59,002 bases of DNA from an uncultured Actinomycetes bacterium (GCA_903825015.1 CAIJYZ010000023.1:1-59002), one strand, 5' to 3'. Positions 1 through 10,462 are shown, counted from the first letter of the stretch. Translations and numbers: made by a program. The notes: generated from the letters alone by a model not told the origin.

Positions 1-1
1 A

Positions 2-580
2 GTTCGCTTCATCGGAAATCGATCCTCAGGCAAGCAAGGCATTGCAATTGCAAAAGCTGCAGCCGCACGTGGAGCCAATGTCGAGCTTATTGCGGCAAAT
101 ATTGCAATCGAAAGCATTCCAGGAATAACAATCACTCATGTTGAAACTGCAGATCAGATGCTCATCGCCTTAAAGGAATCATTTTCTCAAACAGATATTC
201 TTGTAATGGCCGCTGCGGTTGCCGATGCTAAGCCAAAGATTACTTCTCTTGAAAAGATCAAAAAAGCATTCTTCACCAGTATCGAACTAGAGGCTAACCC
301 GGATTTATTAGCTGCTTTGCGCCCGATTAAGAAAAATCAAATAGTTGTCGGGTTTGCAGCAGAAACAAGTGAACTACTTGCATCTGCACAAAACAAGCTT
401 GAATCAAAGGGTTTAGATCTGATCTACGTAAATGATGTTTCAGATGGCGCGATATTTGGACAGGATGAGACCGCAGGTACTATCCTTACGGCTCAGGGTG
501 AAAACATCCCTGTTTCACAACAATCTAAAGACACACTTGCCAATCTTCTCCTCGATTACGCTCTTAAGCAGATAGGTTAG
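2..580 (+). CDS. coaBC: Phosphopantothenoylcysteine decarboxylase/synthetase, C-terminal (CoaB) part; 5' truncated by window edge
   Basis: Open frame from base 2 reads [13 protein letters not shown]..., continuing into the 158..580 ORF ([29 protein letters not shown]), typical CoaB motifs. Confidence 0.93.
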   Translation, partial: VRFIGNRSSGKQGIAIAKAAAARGANVELIAANIAIESIPGITITHVETADQMLIALKESFSQTDILVMAAAVADAKPKITSLEKIKKAFFTSIELEANPDLLAALRPIKKNQIVVGFAAETSELLASAQNKLESKGLDLIYVNDVSDGAIFGQDETAGTILTAQGENIPVSQQSKDTLANLLLDYALKQIG

Positions 581-584
581 GACA

Positions 585-1775
585 ATGTCACAACGCCTCT
601 TCACATCTGAATCCGTAACTGAAGGACATCCAGACAAGATTGCCGATGCAATTTCTGATGCAGTTCTTGACTCGTTACTCTCGCAGGATTCCAAATCGCG
701 CGTAGCAGTCGAAACCCTCATTACTACCGGTCAAGTGCATGTTGCTGGTGAAGTAACGACCGACGGGTATGCAGATGTTATGGGAATCGTCCGCGACACC
801 GTTCTAGATATTGGATATGACTCATCTGACAAGGGTTTCGATGGAAATAGTTGCGGTGTTTCGATTTCAATAGGCCAGCAGTCACAAGATATTGCACAAG
901 GTGTTGATGATGCCTACGAACACCGCGTAGGTGAGCACGTAGATCCTTTGGATTTACAAGGAGCTGGTGACCAAGGTTTAATGTTTGGGTATGCATGCGA
1001 TGACACAAAAGAACTCATGCCGCTGCCTATCTGGTTAGCGCATGCATTAGCTCAACAGTTAACTAAGGTTCGTAAATCAGGTTTACTTCCATACCTTCGC
1101 CCTGATGGGAAAACGCAAGTAACCATTGAATACGATGGAGACCGCGCCGTTGCATTGAATACAGTAGTTATATCCAGTCAGCACGCTGAATCAGTTGATG
1201 TGGCTAAAAAATTAACTCCTGAGATTATCGAACATGTAATAGATCCAATTTTGGCGACAATTGATTTGCCACGCAAAGATCTTAAGACGCTCATTAACCC
1301 AACTGGCCGTTTCGTAATTGGTGGACCTATGGGAGATGCAGGACTTACAGGTCGCAAAATAATCGTTGATACATATGGCGGAATGGCCCGACATGGTGGT
1401 GGCGCATTCAGTGGAAAAGACCCATCAAAGGTGGATCGTTCTGCTGCGTATGCAATGCGTTGGGTGGCAAAAAACGTTGTCGCTGCTGGTCTTGCACGCC
1501 GATGCGAGGTTCAAGTCGCATATGCAATTGGTAAGGCTCAACCAGTTGGAGTATTTGTTGAGACTTTTGGAACGGAAACAGTTCCAGTAGCAAAAATTCA
1601 AAGCGCGGTTACGACTGTATTTGATCTTCGTCCTGCAGCGATTATTCGAGATTTAGATTTACTGCGTCCTATCTACTCCTTGACGAGTGCCTACGGCCAC
1701 TTTGGCCGTGAACTTCCAGAGTTTGCATGGGAACGCACTAATCGTGTTTCTGAACTTCAAAACGCAATTAAGTAA
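585..1775 (+). CDS. metK: S-adenosylmethionine synthetase
   Basis: [55 protein letters not shown] signatures. Confidence 0.98.
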   Translation: MSQRLFTSESVTEGHPDKIADAISDAVLDSLLSQDSKSRVAVETLITTGQVHVAGEVTTDGYADVMGIVRDTVLDIGYDSSDKGFDGNSCGVSISIGQQSQDIAQGVDDAYEHRVGEHVDPLDLQGAGDQGLMFGYACDDTKELMPLPIWLAHALAQQLTKVRKSGLLPYLRPDGKTQVTIEYDGDRAVALNTVVISSQHAESVDVAKKLTPEIIEHVIDPILATIDLPRKDLKTLINPTGRFVIGGPMGDAGLTGRKIIVDTYGGMARHGGGAFSGKDPSKVDRSAAYAMRWVAKNVVAAGLARRCEVQVAYAIGKAQPVGVFVETFGTETVPVAKIQSAVTTVFDLRPAAIIRDLDLLRPIYSLTSAYGHFGRELPEFAWERTNRVSELQNAIK

Positions 1776-1780
1776 CGACA

Positions 1781-3664
1781 GTGGCAACGCCACGGCTCTT
1801 TAAGCTCAAGTCGCAGGTTGCTCCTGCCCTTATCGGGGCCTTTGCGACCGAATTGCCGTATGCAAGAGTCTGGGTCGATACCGGCGTATTTCATTTAGAT
1901 GGAGAATATGACTACCAAGTTCCAGAGAAACTCTCGTCATCAGTAAAAATCGGAGTTCGGGTGCAAGTTCCCTTTGGAACGCGTGAAGTTGAAGCAATTG
2001 TGGTTGCACGATTAGATCAATCTGAACCACTCGTGAATCTGAAAACCATTAGTAAAGTTTTATCGCCGCACCCAGTAGCCACTAAATCTACGTTGGCGCT
2101 AATCGCAGAAGTTGCCAAGCAATGGGCCGGAAATCCTTGGGACATTATTCGAAGCGCGATACCTCCACGAGTAGCATCCGTGGACAAATCCCATGTGTCA
2201 GGCGAGCATGAAGTGGAAAGCACGGGCGGATCTGGTGAAGTTTCATATCGTGCATTTGAGCCGCATATTGATCCAACAGTTTTAGTAGCCGATTTTGCTA
2301 TTGCCGCTCTATCTCGTGGCAGCGTCCTTATAGTTGCTCCGGATGACCGTGACATCACCAGAATTGTCGAAGCACTGCATGCAGTAAAAGATCAGGTACT
2401 TCGAATCGACAGCAATGTCTCACGTAGTGATAGGTACTCGGCTTTTTTAAATTCTTTTTCAACTGCTAAGCACATCATTATCGGCGCGAGAAGTGCTGTT
2501 TTTGCTCCACTTCCAACAAGTTCGACGATTATTATTTTTAAAGAATCATCACCTGATCTCTATGAGATTCGTACTCCAGGATGGAACGCACGAGATGTAG
2601 CGATAATGCGAAGAACTTTAGATTCTGCCAATGTAGTTTTGTGTGGTTATGTGCCGTCCCTCGATGTAGCCACACTGATCGAAAGTAAAATCGTGAGATA
2701 TATAAATTCGAGTGCGCGATTAAACGTTAAGGCTTTTTCGGCACCCGATTCTTCCCTTTTACCCGGTCGTATTTTTACAGATATACGCCAGGGGGTTAAA
2801 AAGGGTCCTGTTCTTTTCGTGCTACCTCGCAAAGGTTATGCAAATGCAGTTTTATGTTCTCACTGTAAGAATATTGCCACGTGTTCCTGCGGCGGCAAAC
2901 TCTTTTTATCTTCCAAAAATGCCCCACCATCATGTCGTATATGCGGCAAGGAAACCTCTGATTGGAAATGTTCATACTGCAAACGCGAGCGAACTTATGC
3001 CGTTTCTAGGGGAATAGAAAGAGCTGCGGAGGAGATTTCAAGAGCCTTTGCCAACGTTCCGATCATTCTTTCTTATGGCGACGTAATTAAAAATAGCGTC
3101 GAGGCCAAGCCCTCTTTCATTTTGTGCACACCGGGTGCGGCCCCTTATGTAAGTGGTGGATATGCAGCTGTGGTTATTCTCGAAGGTTTAACTTATTTCA
3201 CACATGATGACTTGCGAGCAAATGAAAGAGCTGCTGAACTATTTTTTGAAACTGCAGCCATGGTTGAGCCCGGGGGAGCAGTACTTCTTTCGATAGAAGA
3301 GACTCATCCAATCGTGCCTTCTTTGTATCGCTGGAATCCAGGTTCATTATTAAAGCGCGAGTTGAAGCAACGTGAAGAAATATCTTTTCCTCCTATCGTA
3401 AATAGCGCGGTTCTTGAGATACCTACTTCCCAAGCTAATGCATTGGTTACGGGTATTCACCGTGCAATTTCGGAGGCAAGGTTGGGGGAAAATACTCGAG
3501 TTTTAGGTCCAACAAAATTGGATTCAAACAAGAGCAAGATTGTCGTACTAAATGAAGTGAAGTCACAGAGTAATTTCGTCGCTTTCATGCATGAATTGAT
3601 GCGCCGACGTAGCATTTCAAAGAAGTTGGATTCCACACTTCGAATCAACCCATATTCACTTTAG
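1781..3664 (+). CDS. priA: PriA-like primosomal protein N' without recognisable helicase motifs
   Basis: N-terminal PriA domain (VWVDTGVFHLDGEYDYQVP, VRVQVPFGTREVEAIVV), Cys-rich Zn-binding region (CSHC..CSCG..CRICG..CSYC), position between metK and def; no Walker A or DEEH motif. Confidence 0.85.
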   Translation: MATPRLFKLKSQVAPALIGAFATELPYARVWVDTGVFHLDGEYDYQVPEKLSSSVKIGVRVQVPFGTREVEAIVVARLDQSEPLVNLKTISKVLSPHPVATKSTLALIAEVAKQWAGNPWDIIRSAIPPRVASVDKSHVSGEHEVESTGGSGEVSYRAFEPHIDPTVLVADFAIAALSRGSVLIVAPDDRDITRIVEALHAVKDQVLRIDSNVSRSDRYSAFLNSFSTAKHIIIGARSAVFAPLPTSSTIIIFKESSPDLYEIRTPGWNARDVAIMRRTLDSANVVLCGYVPSLDVATLIESKIVRYINSSARLNVKAFSAPDSSLLPGRIFTDIRQGVKKGPVLFVLPRKGYANAVLCSHCKNIATCSCGGKLFLSSKNAPPSCRICGKETSDWKCSYCKRERTYAVSRGIERAAEEISRAFANVPIILSYGDVIKNSVEAKPSFILCTPGAAPYVSGGYAAVVILEGLTYFTHDDLRANERAAELFFETAAMVEPGGAVLLSIEETHPIVPSLYRWNPGSLLKRELKQREEISFPPIVNSAVLEIPTSQANALVTGIHRAISEARLGENTRVLGPTKLDSNKSKIVVLNEVKSQSNFVAFMHELMRRRSISKKLDSTLRINPYSL

Positions 3665-3685
3665 TATTTTTGATAGACTGGCGCT

Positions 3686-4246
3686 ATGTCGATTCAAGAG
3701 ATTCGCCTCTTCGGAGATCCGGTTTTGCTTACACCGGCATCTCCAGTTATAGATTTTGATAAAGAACTTCGTAATCTAGTAGCGGATTTAACTGACACTA
3801 TGCTCGAGGCTCCGGGGGCAGGTCTTGCAGCGCCTCAGATTGGCGTCCCATTACGTGTATTCACATGGCACGTTGATGACGTCTTAGGGCATTTGATAAA
3901 TCCAACTCTTGCACTGGGGGATGAGATTCAAGATGGGGAAGAAGGTTGTTTATCATTTCCAGAGATGCGGTATGAAACCAAACGGGCGCTTAAAGCGGTG
4001 GCAAAGGGATTCAATATGTTTGGAGAACCCATTGTCGTTGAAGGGTCCGAGTTCTTAGCGCGAGCACTGCAGCACGAAACTGATCACCTTGACGGCATTC
4101 TCTTTATAGATCGTTTAAGCCCAGAGGATCGTAAATTGGCAATGAAAGAGATTAGAGAATCTGAATGGTTTAATTTGGAAACTGAAAAAGGAAATACCCC
4201 CATTATTAGGAGCTCTCCTCATTCGATATTCGGGCGGAATACTTAA
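3686..4246 (+). CDS. def: Peptide deformylase
   Basis: GAGLAAPQIG, EEGCLSFP, QHETDHLDGILFIDR motifs. Confidence 0.97.
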   Translation: MSIQEIRLFGDPVLLTPASPVIDFDKELRNLVADLTDTMLEAPGAGLAAPQIGVPLRVFTWHVDDVLGHLINPTLALGDEIQDGEEGCLSFPEMRYETKRALKAVAKGFNMFGEPIVVEGSEFLARALQHETDHLDGILFIDRLSPEDRKLAMKEIRESEWFNLETEKGNTPIIRSSPHSIFGRNT

Positions 4247-5154
4247 TGCGTATTGGAGTCGCTGCTACTCCTGATGTTGCAATTCCATCTCTCGATTGGC
4301 TCAAAGATAGCGAACATGAATTAGTCCGAGTGATAACGCAACCCGATCGCCCATACGGCCGTGGTCAGAATCTCAAAGGCTCTGCAGTGAGCGAGTGGGC
4401 GATAGCAAATGCGGTAGAGATGTGTAAACCAACCACCATCGAAGAGCTAAATAGATCGCTAGCTGGTTTAGATCTGCTCCTGACAATTGGTTACGGGCGG
4501 ATACTCGCCAAGCAATCACTTGAAATACCGCGCTTTGGTTGTATCAACTTACATTTTTCGCTCTTACCCAAATACCGAGGTGCGGCGCCAGTTCAAAGAG
4601 CGATTGAAAATGGAGATGTTGCAAGCGGTGTGAGTGTTTTTCAACTTGATGAGGGTATGGATACGGGACCGGTTTACGTAGCTATGCCTTTTGATATCGA
4701 CCCCACTTCTAGAAGTTCTGAACTCTTGAGTGATTTATCCAAGATAGGCGTGCTTGCCGTTTCAAAAACAATTAGTGATATTGAAAAGGGTATTAAACCT
4801 ACGCATCAAAATGGTGAACCCAGTTCTGCCAAGAAGCTAAGCAAGGAAGAGGGCGAGATAGATTGGCACATGCCTTCGATTGCAATTATTAATAAAATTC
4901 GTGCTTTCTATCCAGCTCCATCAGCTTGGACGGTATTTCGAGGCGAACCTTTAAAGATTTCAAGAGCTGTGAACATAGATGCTAGGTACGAATTAAATCC
5001 TGGTCAGTTGTTAGTTCAGGATGCATTATGTTTAATTGGAACTGGCGACGGGAATATCTCGCTAATTTCAGTAATCCCAGCAGGTAAGAAGGAGATGCCA
5101 GCTTTGGATTGGTCTCGCGGAGCTAGATTTATGTGTCAGGAACAATGTGGCTGA
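4246..5154 (+). CDS. fmt: Methionyl-tRNA formyltransferase
   Basis: INLHFSLLPKYRGAAPVQRAI, QLDEGMDTGPVY; overlaps def stop. Confidence 0.96.
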   Translation: MRIGVAATPDVAIPSLDWLKDSEHELVRVITQPDRPYGRGQNLKGSAVSEWAIANAVEMCKPTTIEELNRSLAGLDLLLTIGYGRILAKQSLEIPRFGCINLHFSLLPKYRGAAPVQRAIENGDVASGVSVFQLDEGMDTGPVYVAMPFDIDPTSRSSELLSDLSKIGVLAVSKTISDIEKGIKPTHQNGEPSSAKKLSKEEGEIDWHMPSIAIINKIRAFYPAPSAWTVFRGEPLKISRAVNIDARYELNPGQLLVQDALCLIGTGDGNISLISVIPAGKKEMPALDWSRGARFMCQEQCG

Positions 5155-6511
5155 GGCGCGGCGTAATACTTTTCAATCACCTAAACCAGATGCCGTTAGG
5201 TTGCTTGCTTTTGATTTAATAACTGAAGTAAACCGTAATGATGGATATTCCAATTTGTTGTTGCCGGTCGCCCTTGGCGCTTCAAAGCTAGAAGACAGAG
5301 ATCGCAATCTCGTTACCGAATTAGTTTACGGAACCTTACGAATGCAGGGTAAGCATGATTGGGTTTTGAAACAGGTTTCAGATCGCCCTTGGTCTGAAGT
5401 AGATTCAGGCATAATCGACTTAGCTCGCATGGGAGTTCATCAAATTCACGAGCTGCGTATCCCTGATCACGCCTCGGTTTCAGCAACTGTTGAAGTTGCT
5501 CGTAAGCGTTTGGGCGAATCAAAAGCAAGTTTTGTAAATGCTTTGCTTCGCTCAGTAACGAGGAAGAGCCACGAAGAATGGTTCGCACCTTTAGAAGCAG
5601 TCACAGATCCAGTGGCTCGCTTATCAATTCAGTATTCTCATCCCGAGTGGATAGTTTCTGCATATTTTGATTTATTGAAGGACTGGGAATCGGTAGAGGC
5701 TGAGCTTCAAACAAATAATATTCCAGCTCTTCCCACTTTAGTTTCCTGGCCCGGATTTTCAACACAAGAAGAGTTGATTGCACTCGGTGCCGAGCCGACG
5801 AAATATTCAAAGCTTGGCGCTCGACTTAAAGGAAATCCTGGAAATCTAGAGTTGATTAAGCATCGTTTGGCAGGTGTTCAAGATGAAGGTTCTCAGTTAG
5901 TCGCGACGATATTTGCCGCCGCTAGTGCAGGCACTGCATGGCTAGATATGTGTGCAGGCCCTGGAGGCAAAGCCGCGCTTTTGTCCAGTATTGCAAAACA
6001 ACGTGACATCACTTTTACCGCAAATGAGTATTCAGCAGCACGAGCTGATCTAGTCAAGAAAGTTGTGCACGGTTCTCGTGTTCTCTGCGGGGATGGACGT
6101 GAGATCGCATCTTATGGAGAGAGCTTTGATGCAGTCCTTGTTGATGCACCATGTACCGGACTGGGTGCTTTACGTCGACGACCTGAGGTCAGATGGAGAC
6201 GCACTCTTGCGGATTTGCGCGAGCTCACACTTTTACAACGTGAATTGATCGACTCATCTCTTTCAGTTATCAATGATGGAGGGGTCTTGGGTTATGCCAC
6301 TTGTTCTCCGCACTTAGCTGAGACAACAGTTCAAGTGTTGGATATCTTAAAGAAACACCCAGAGCTTGAGCAGATTGATGTTTCACCATTTCTGCCTCCA
6401 AATTTACTAGACGCTACTCGCGCCGGTGCATTATCTCTATGGACACATAAACACGGAACAGATGCGATGTTCTTAGCCCTATTTCGCAAGAAATCGCAAG
6501 TTGAGAGTTAA
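5147..6511 (+). CDS. rsmB: 16S rRNA m5C967 methyltransferase (RsmB/Sun), NusB-like N-terminus
   Basis: LVYGTLRMQGKHDWVL, DMCAGPGGKAALLSS, DAPCTGLGALRRRPEVRWRR, GYATCSPHLAE. Confidence 0.94.
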   Translation: MAEARRNTFQSPKPDAVRLLAFDLITEVNRNDGYSNLLLPVALGASKLEDRDRNLVTELVYGTLRMQGKHDWVLKQVSDRPWSEVDSGIIDLARMGVHQIHELRIPDHASVSATVEVARKRLGESKASFVNALLRSVTRKSHEEWFAPLEAVTDPVARLSIQYSHPEWIVSAYFDLLKDWESVEAELQTNNIPALPTLVSWPGFSTQEELIALGAEPTKYSKLGARLKGNPGNLELIKHRLAGVQDEGSQLVATIFAAASAGTAWLDMCAGPGGKAALLSSIAKQRDITFTANEYSAARADLVKKVVHGSRVLCGDGREIASYGESFDAVLVDAPCTGLGALRRRPEVRWRRTLADLRELTLLQRELIDSSLSVINDGGVLGYATCSPHLAETTVQVLDILKKHPELEQIDVSPFLPPNLLDATRAGALSLWTHKHGTDAMFLALFRKKSQVES

Positions 6512-6514
6512 ACT

Positions 6515-7186
6515 TTGCGCATGAGCCGAGAAATTCGTATCACGCCAAGTATTTTGAATGCTGACTTCGGCAATTTAAATGCTGAGATTGCAAAGATTGC
6601 TGACGTATCCGATCTTATTCACCTTGATGTTATGGATAATATTTTCGTACCTAATTTCACTTTTGATTTTGAAAGCGCACGAGCAATAATTCAAAGCTCT
6701 CCGATTGGTGTTGATGCCCACCTTATGGTTGCCAATGCTGATGAGGTTGCTCCGCAGTACGCAGAGGCTGGCTGTTCAAGCGTCACGGTTCATGCCGAAG
6801 CCGTTACCAATATTGCAGCTACATTGCGCTCAATTCGAAAGCAAGGATCACGTGCCGGGCTGGCAGTTAAACCAAATACCGCAATCGATTCCTATGCCGA
6901 ATTTACTGACCTAGTAGATATGTTCTTGATTATGACCGTAGAGCCAGGTTTTGGTGGTCAAAAATTCATGGCTGACATGATGGAGAAGGTACGTAAAACC
7001 AGATCAATTATTGGAGATCGCCCAATCTGGCTGCAAGTTGATGGCGGAATTTCACTTGAGACTATTGAAATTGCTGTTGCCGCAGGCGCAGATACCTTTG
7101 TGGCAGGTAGCGCAGTATTTAAAGCCCAGGATCCGGCGGCGATGGTTGTTTCGTTGCGCGAACTAGCAATCAGTGTGGCAAACTAA
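6515..7186 (+). CDS. rpe: Ribulose-phosphate 3-epimerase (start may be 6521)
   Basis: ITPSILNADFGNL, LIHLDVMDNIFVPNFTF, TVEPGFGGQKFM, VDGGISLETI. Confidence 0.97.
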   Translation: MRMSREIRITPSILNADFGNLNAEIAKIADVSDLIHLDVMDNIFVPNFTFDFESARAIIQSSPIGVDAHLMVANADEVAPQYAEAGCSSVTVHAEAVTNIAATLRSIRKQGSRAGLAVKPNTAIDSYAEFTDLVDMFLIMTVEPGFGGQKFMADMMEKVRKTRSIIGDRPIWLQVDGGISLETIEIAVAAGADTFVAGSAVFKAQDPAAMVVSLRELAISVAN

Positions 7187-7194
7187 TCCCACGT

Positions 7195-7313
7195 TGTTCC
7201 GGGGGTCGGTGTAAATCCGAACCGGCGGTAGAGTCCGCGACCCGATCACATCCAGTGATCGGTTGATTTGGTGAAATTCCAAAACCGACAGTTAAAGTCT
7301 GGATAAAGGAACA
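7195..7313 (+). promoter_or_regulatory. FMN riboswitch (RFN element)
   Basis: Conserved RFN blocks GGGGGTCGGTGTAAATCCGAACCGGCGGTAGAGTCCGCGACCC ... GATTTGGTGAAATTCCAAAACCGACAGTTAAAGTCTGGAT, closed by P1 TGTTCC(7195-7200)/GGAACA(7308-7313). Confidence 0.96.
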
Positions 7314-7387
7314 GGGGTTTCTGTTGCCTTTGTGCTGCAGTTATTCCTCGTTGCTTCCTGGAGCTTTTCTACTAGGAAGGATCAACA

Positions 7388-8065
7388 GTGTCACTTATTA
7401 AATGGTTTTTCGAAAGCACAGTTCATTTTGGAAGTAAATCAATTGCCTTGCGTGAGATTGTTGGCGGTGTATTAGGTTTAAGTAGCGCCGTCTTGGGAAT
7501 GAAGCGCAAAGTTGCAGCATGGCCGGTGGGAATTCTTGGGGATGCATTACTTTTCACAGTCTTTCTGGGAGCAGTTTTTGCATACGCAGACCAACCTTCA
7601 GCAAATTTCTATGGCCAAGCCAGTCGAAATCTCTTACTGATTATCGTGAGCGTGTACGGATGGATACGTTGGGCTCAACACCGTCGAGCCAATGGCAGCG
7701 AACAACCTGCAGTTAATCCACGATGGACCACCACGAAAGAGAAGCAGATTCTTGTACCAGTAATTATTATCTTCTTTTTTCTCTCAATGCAGATCTTTAA
7801 GGCTTTAGGGGAGAGCGGAACCTGGTTGCTCGTCGATACCTGGATTTTTACTGGCACAGCTCTGGCTACATATGGCATGAGTCGTGGTTATGTAGAATTT
7901 TGGTTGGTTTGGGTAGCTGTCGACTTCGTCGGCGTACCATTTGCCTTCAAAAATGGTTATTACCCAACAGGCACGCTTTATGCGATTTATCTACCATTTG
8001 TTGTGTGGGGATTCATCTCATGGCTACGAATCTCTCGGAGTGAAAAATTGGCAGCATCACTTTAG
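7388..8065 (+). CDS. ribM: PnuC-superfamily transporter, probable riboflavin/FMN importer of the RibM/PnuX type
   Basis: PnuC-like fold motifs (WPVGILGDALLFTVFLG, LLLIIVSVYGWIRW, EFWLVWVAVDFVGVP, LYAIYLPFVVWGFISWLR), directly downstream of FMN riboswitch; GTG start with SD AGGAAGG. Confidence 0.85.
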   Translation: MSLIKWFFESTVHFGSKSIALREIVGGVLGLSSAVLGMKRKVAAWPVGILGDALLFTVFLGAVFAYADQPSANFYGQASRNLLLIIVSVYGWIRWAQHRRANGSEQPAVNPRWTTTKEKQILVPVIIIFFFLSMQIFKALGESGTWLLVDTWIFTGTALATYGMSRGYVEFWLVWVAVDFVGVPFAFKNGYYPTGTLYAIYLPFVVWGFISWLRISRSEKLAASL

Positions 8066-8087
8066 TTACCTCTAGTAAACTCATTAC

Positions 8088-8351
8088 ATGAAATCTTTTG
8101 AATCCCTCTGGGCCGAATTAAGCGAAAAAGCCCGGCTACGCCCAGAGGGATCTGGGACAGTTGCAGCCATAGATGCCGGCGTGCATTCAATAGGAAAAAA
8201 GATTTTGGAAGAAGCTGGCGAAGTTTGGCTAGCCGCAGAGCATGAGAGCGATGAAGCTCTTGCCGAAGAGATTTCCCAGTTGATTTATCACGTTCAAACT
8301 TTGATGTTGGCACGCGGTTTAAATCTTGATGATGTTTATACATACCTTTAA
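8088..8351 (+). CDS. hisE: Phosphoribosyl-ATP pyrophosphatase
   Basis: [19 protein letters not shown]...[14 protein letters not shown]; adjacent to hisG. Confidence 0.95.
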   Translation: MKSFESLWAELSEKARLRPEGSGTVAAIDAGVHSIGKKILEEAGEVWLAAEHESDEALAEEISQLIYHVQTLMLARGLNLDDVYTYL

Positions 8352-8368
8352 GTGAATCGAGCTAATTA

Positions 8369-9214
8369 ATGTTGCGTATCGCCGTTCCTAATAAAGGTTC
8401 ATTAGCGGAAGAATCAATCTCTGTTCTAAAAGAGGCTGGCTACCGTCAACGTACGGATAGTCGTGACCTAGTTTTAGTCGATAACGACAACAGTGTTGAA
8501 TTCTACTATTTACGCCCACGAGATATCGCAATCTATGTTGGTTCTGGTGAACTTGAGGCCGGCATAACTGGGCGAGATTTACTAATCGATTCCGCTGCCG
8601 ATGCTGTTGAACTCTTATCTCTAAATTTTGGAGGATCTACATTTCGATTTGCGGCTCCAGTTGATGGTGATTGGAAAACATCAGATATTGCAGGTAAGCG
8701 CGTGGCAACTGCCTATCCTGGTCTTGTTGCACATCACTTAAAGGCTTTAGACATAACCGCTGAGGTTGTGCGCTTAGACGGTGCGGTAGAAAGCAGCGTG
8801 CGGTTAGGTGTTGCAGATTTGATTGCCGATGTGGTCAGTACTGGCAATACATTGCGCCAAGCAGGATTGAAGATTTTCGGTGATCCGATTTTGACAAGTG
8901 AGGCCGTGGTGATCGCGCGCAAGGGAGCAGCGATCGCTTCAGAGTTGGAGATTCTGATACGTCGATTGCAAGGCGTAGTCACTGCTCGCAGATATGTCCT
9001 TCTTGATTATGATATTCCTAAAGTAAGTGTTGAGATAGCTTGCGCAATTACACCTGGTCTTGAATCTCCAACTATTTCACCGTTACAAAAAGATGATTGG
9101 GTTGCGGTGCGAGCAATGGTTCCACGCAAAGACACCAATCGCGTCATGGACGAACTTTGGGCAGTTGGCGCGCGTGGAATCTTGGTTACAGATATTCACG
9201 CTTGCAGACTTTAA
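8369..9214 (+). CDS. hisG: ATP phosphoribosyltransferase (long form)
   Basis: LRIAVPNKGSLAEES, GITGRDLL, ATAYPGLVAHHL, DLIADVVSTGNTLRQAGL. Confidence 0.97.
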   Translation: MLRIAVPNKGSLAEESISVLKEAGYRQRTDSRDLVLVDNDNSVEFYYLRPRDIAIYVGSGELEAGITGRDLLIDSAADAVELLSLNFGGSTFRFAAPVDGDWKTSDIAGKRVATAYPGLVAHHLKALDITAEVVRLDGAVESSVRLGVADLIADVVSTGNTLRQAGLKIFGDPILTSEAVVIARKGAAIASELEILIRRLQGVVTARRYVLLDYDIPKVSVEIACAITPGLESPTISPLQKDDWVAVRAMVPRKDTNRVMDELWAVGARGILVTDIHACRL

Positions 9215-9216
9215 TT

Positions 9217-10410
9217 CTAGATTTCCTCTATATCCTCGCCAGGTATACCAAGTAGATATAGAACAGAACCTAAGTAAGGCTCAGAGACCGAACTATCTGC
9301 AGCGGCTTTAACAGCAGGCTTGGCATTAAATGCTATTCCCAATCCAGCGGCGGCAATCATGTCTAAATCATTTGCCCCATCACCGATGGCAATTGTTTGT
9401 TCCATTGAAATAGATTCTGCAGCGGCGAACTCACGAAGGGCTTGGGCCTTAGCGGCTCTGTCAATGATTGGCCCGACGACTTCACCAGTCAAGAGCCCTG
9501 AATCGATTCCGAGAGTGTTGGCTTTAAAGTATTTGATCTCCAACTCCTGAAGTAGAGGAGCAATCACATCTATAAAACCACCAGAAACAACAGTAACCGT
9601 ATGACCCAGCTTCTGGAGAGTACTTACCAAAGTTCGGGCACCTGGAGTTAATAGAATTTCACTTTGGACTTCAACAATTGCCGATTCTGGTAGACCCTTT
9701 AGAAGTGCTACACGCTCTTTGAGTGATTGTGCAAAATCAATTTCGCCTCGCATCGCCTTATCGGTGATTTCAATTACAGCATCTGCAACCCCGGCTTTTG
9801 CCGCAAGTAGTTCTATGACTTCCTGTTGGATTAGAGTTGAATCCACATCTAGTTGAACTAACTTACGGGCATGACGTTGTAGCCCTCCGGCTTGCACAGC
9901 AATATCTACATTATTTGAAGAAGCAATCGGAGAAAGTACTGCGCCGATTGAACTTTGGTCTGCACCTGATATTACAAATTCAATTGCAGTCACTGGTGAT
10001 GAGGCAAGTCTAGTAATTCGTTCAATGTTGCCACCAGATTGGGAAATACCTAGGGCCAGCTGAGCTATTGCATTTGGATTAATTTTCTTCGAGAGAATAA
10101 CTACGTGAACCAAACCCTTTTTGCTAGTTATCGTTGAACTCTGCGCATATGAGAACAATGTTGCGATATCTACACCCAAAGTAAGCGCACAATTCTCAAG
10201 ATCCTTAGTTATTGCCTCTTCGTGAGCATTATTGAGAGAAATAAGTACGGTTAATATGAGGCGATCCTTGATTACGACCTGCTCAATATCAACGATTGTG
10301 ATCGCAAAAGGAGCTAAAACCTCAAAAAGAGCCTGAGTTATCCCTGGCCTGTCTTCCCCGCTTAGTAGGATTAATCCCGTAAATTGCTCGTTATCTGCTT
10401 CTTTAACCAT
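9217..10410 (-). CDS. serB: Phosphoserine phosphatase with N-terminal ACT domains
   Basis: LDVDSTLIQQEVIELLA, MRGEIDFAQSLKERVALLKGL, VSGGFIDVI, AIGDGANDLDMIAAAGLGIAF. Confidence 0.96.
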   Translation of the reverse strand: MVKEADNEQFTGLILLSGEDRPGITQALFEVLAPFAITIVDIEQVVIKDRLILTVLISLNNAHEEAITKDLENCALTLGVDIATLFSYAQSSTITSKKGLVHVVILSKKINPNAIAQLALGISQSGGNIERITRLASSPVTAIEFVISGADQSSIGAVLSPIASSNNVDIAVQAGGLQRHARKLVQLDVDSTLIQQEVIELLAAKAGVADAVIEITDKAMRGEIDFAQSLKERVALLKGLPESAIVEVQSEILLTPGARTLVSTLQKLGHTVTVVSGGFIDVIAPLLQELEIKYFKANTLGIDSGLLTGEVVGPIIDRAAKAQALREFAAAESISMEQTIAIGDGANDLDMIAAAGLGIAFNAKPAVKAAADSSVSEPYLGSVLYLLGIPGEDIEEI

Positions 10411-10462
10411 GATGTGGCCTAGATTATCTTAAAATCACAGAGACCAAAGGCCATTAATCAGA

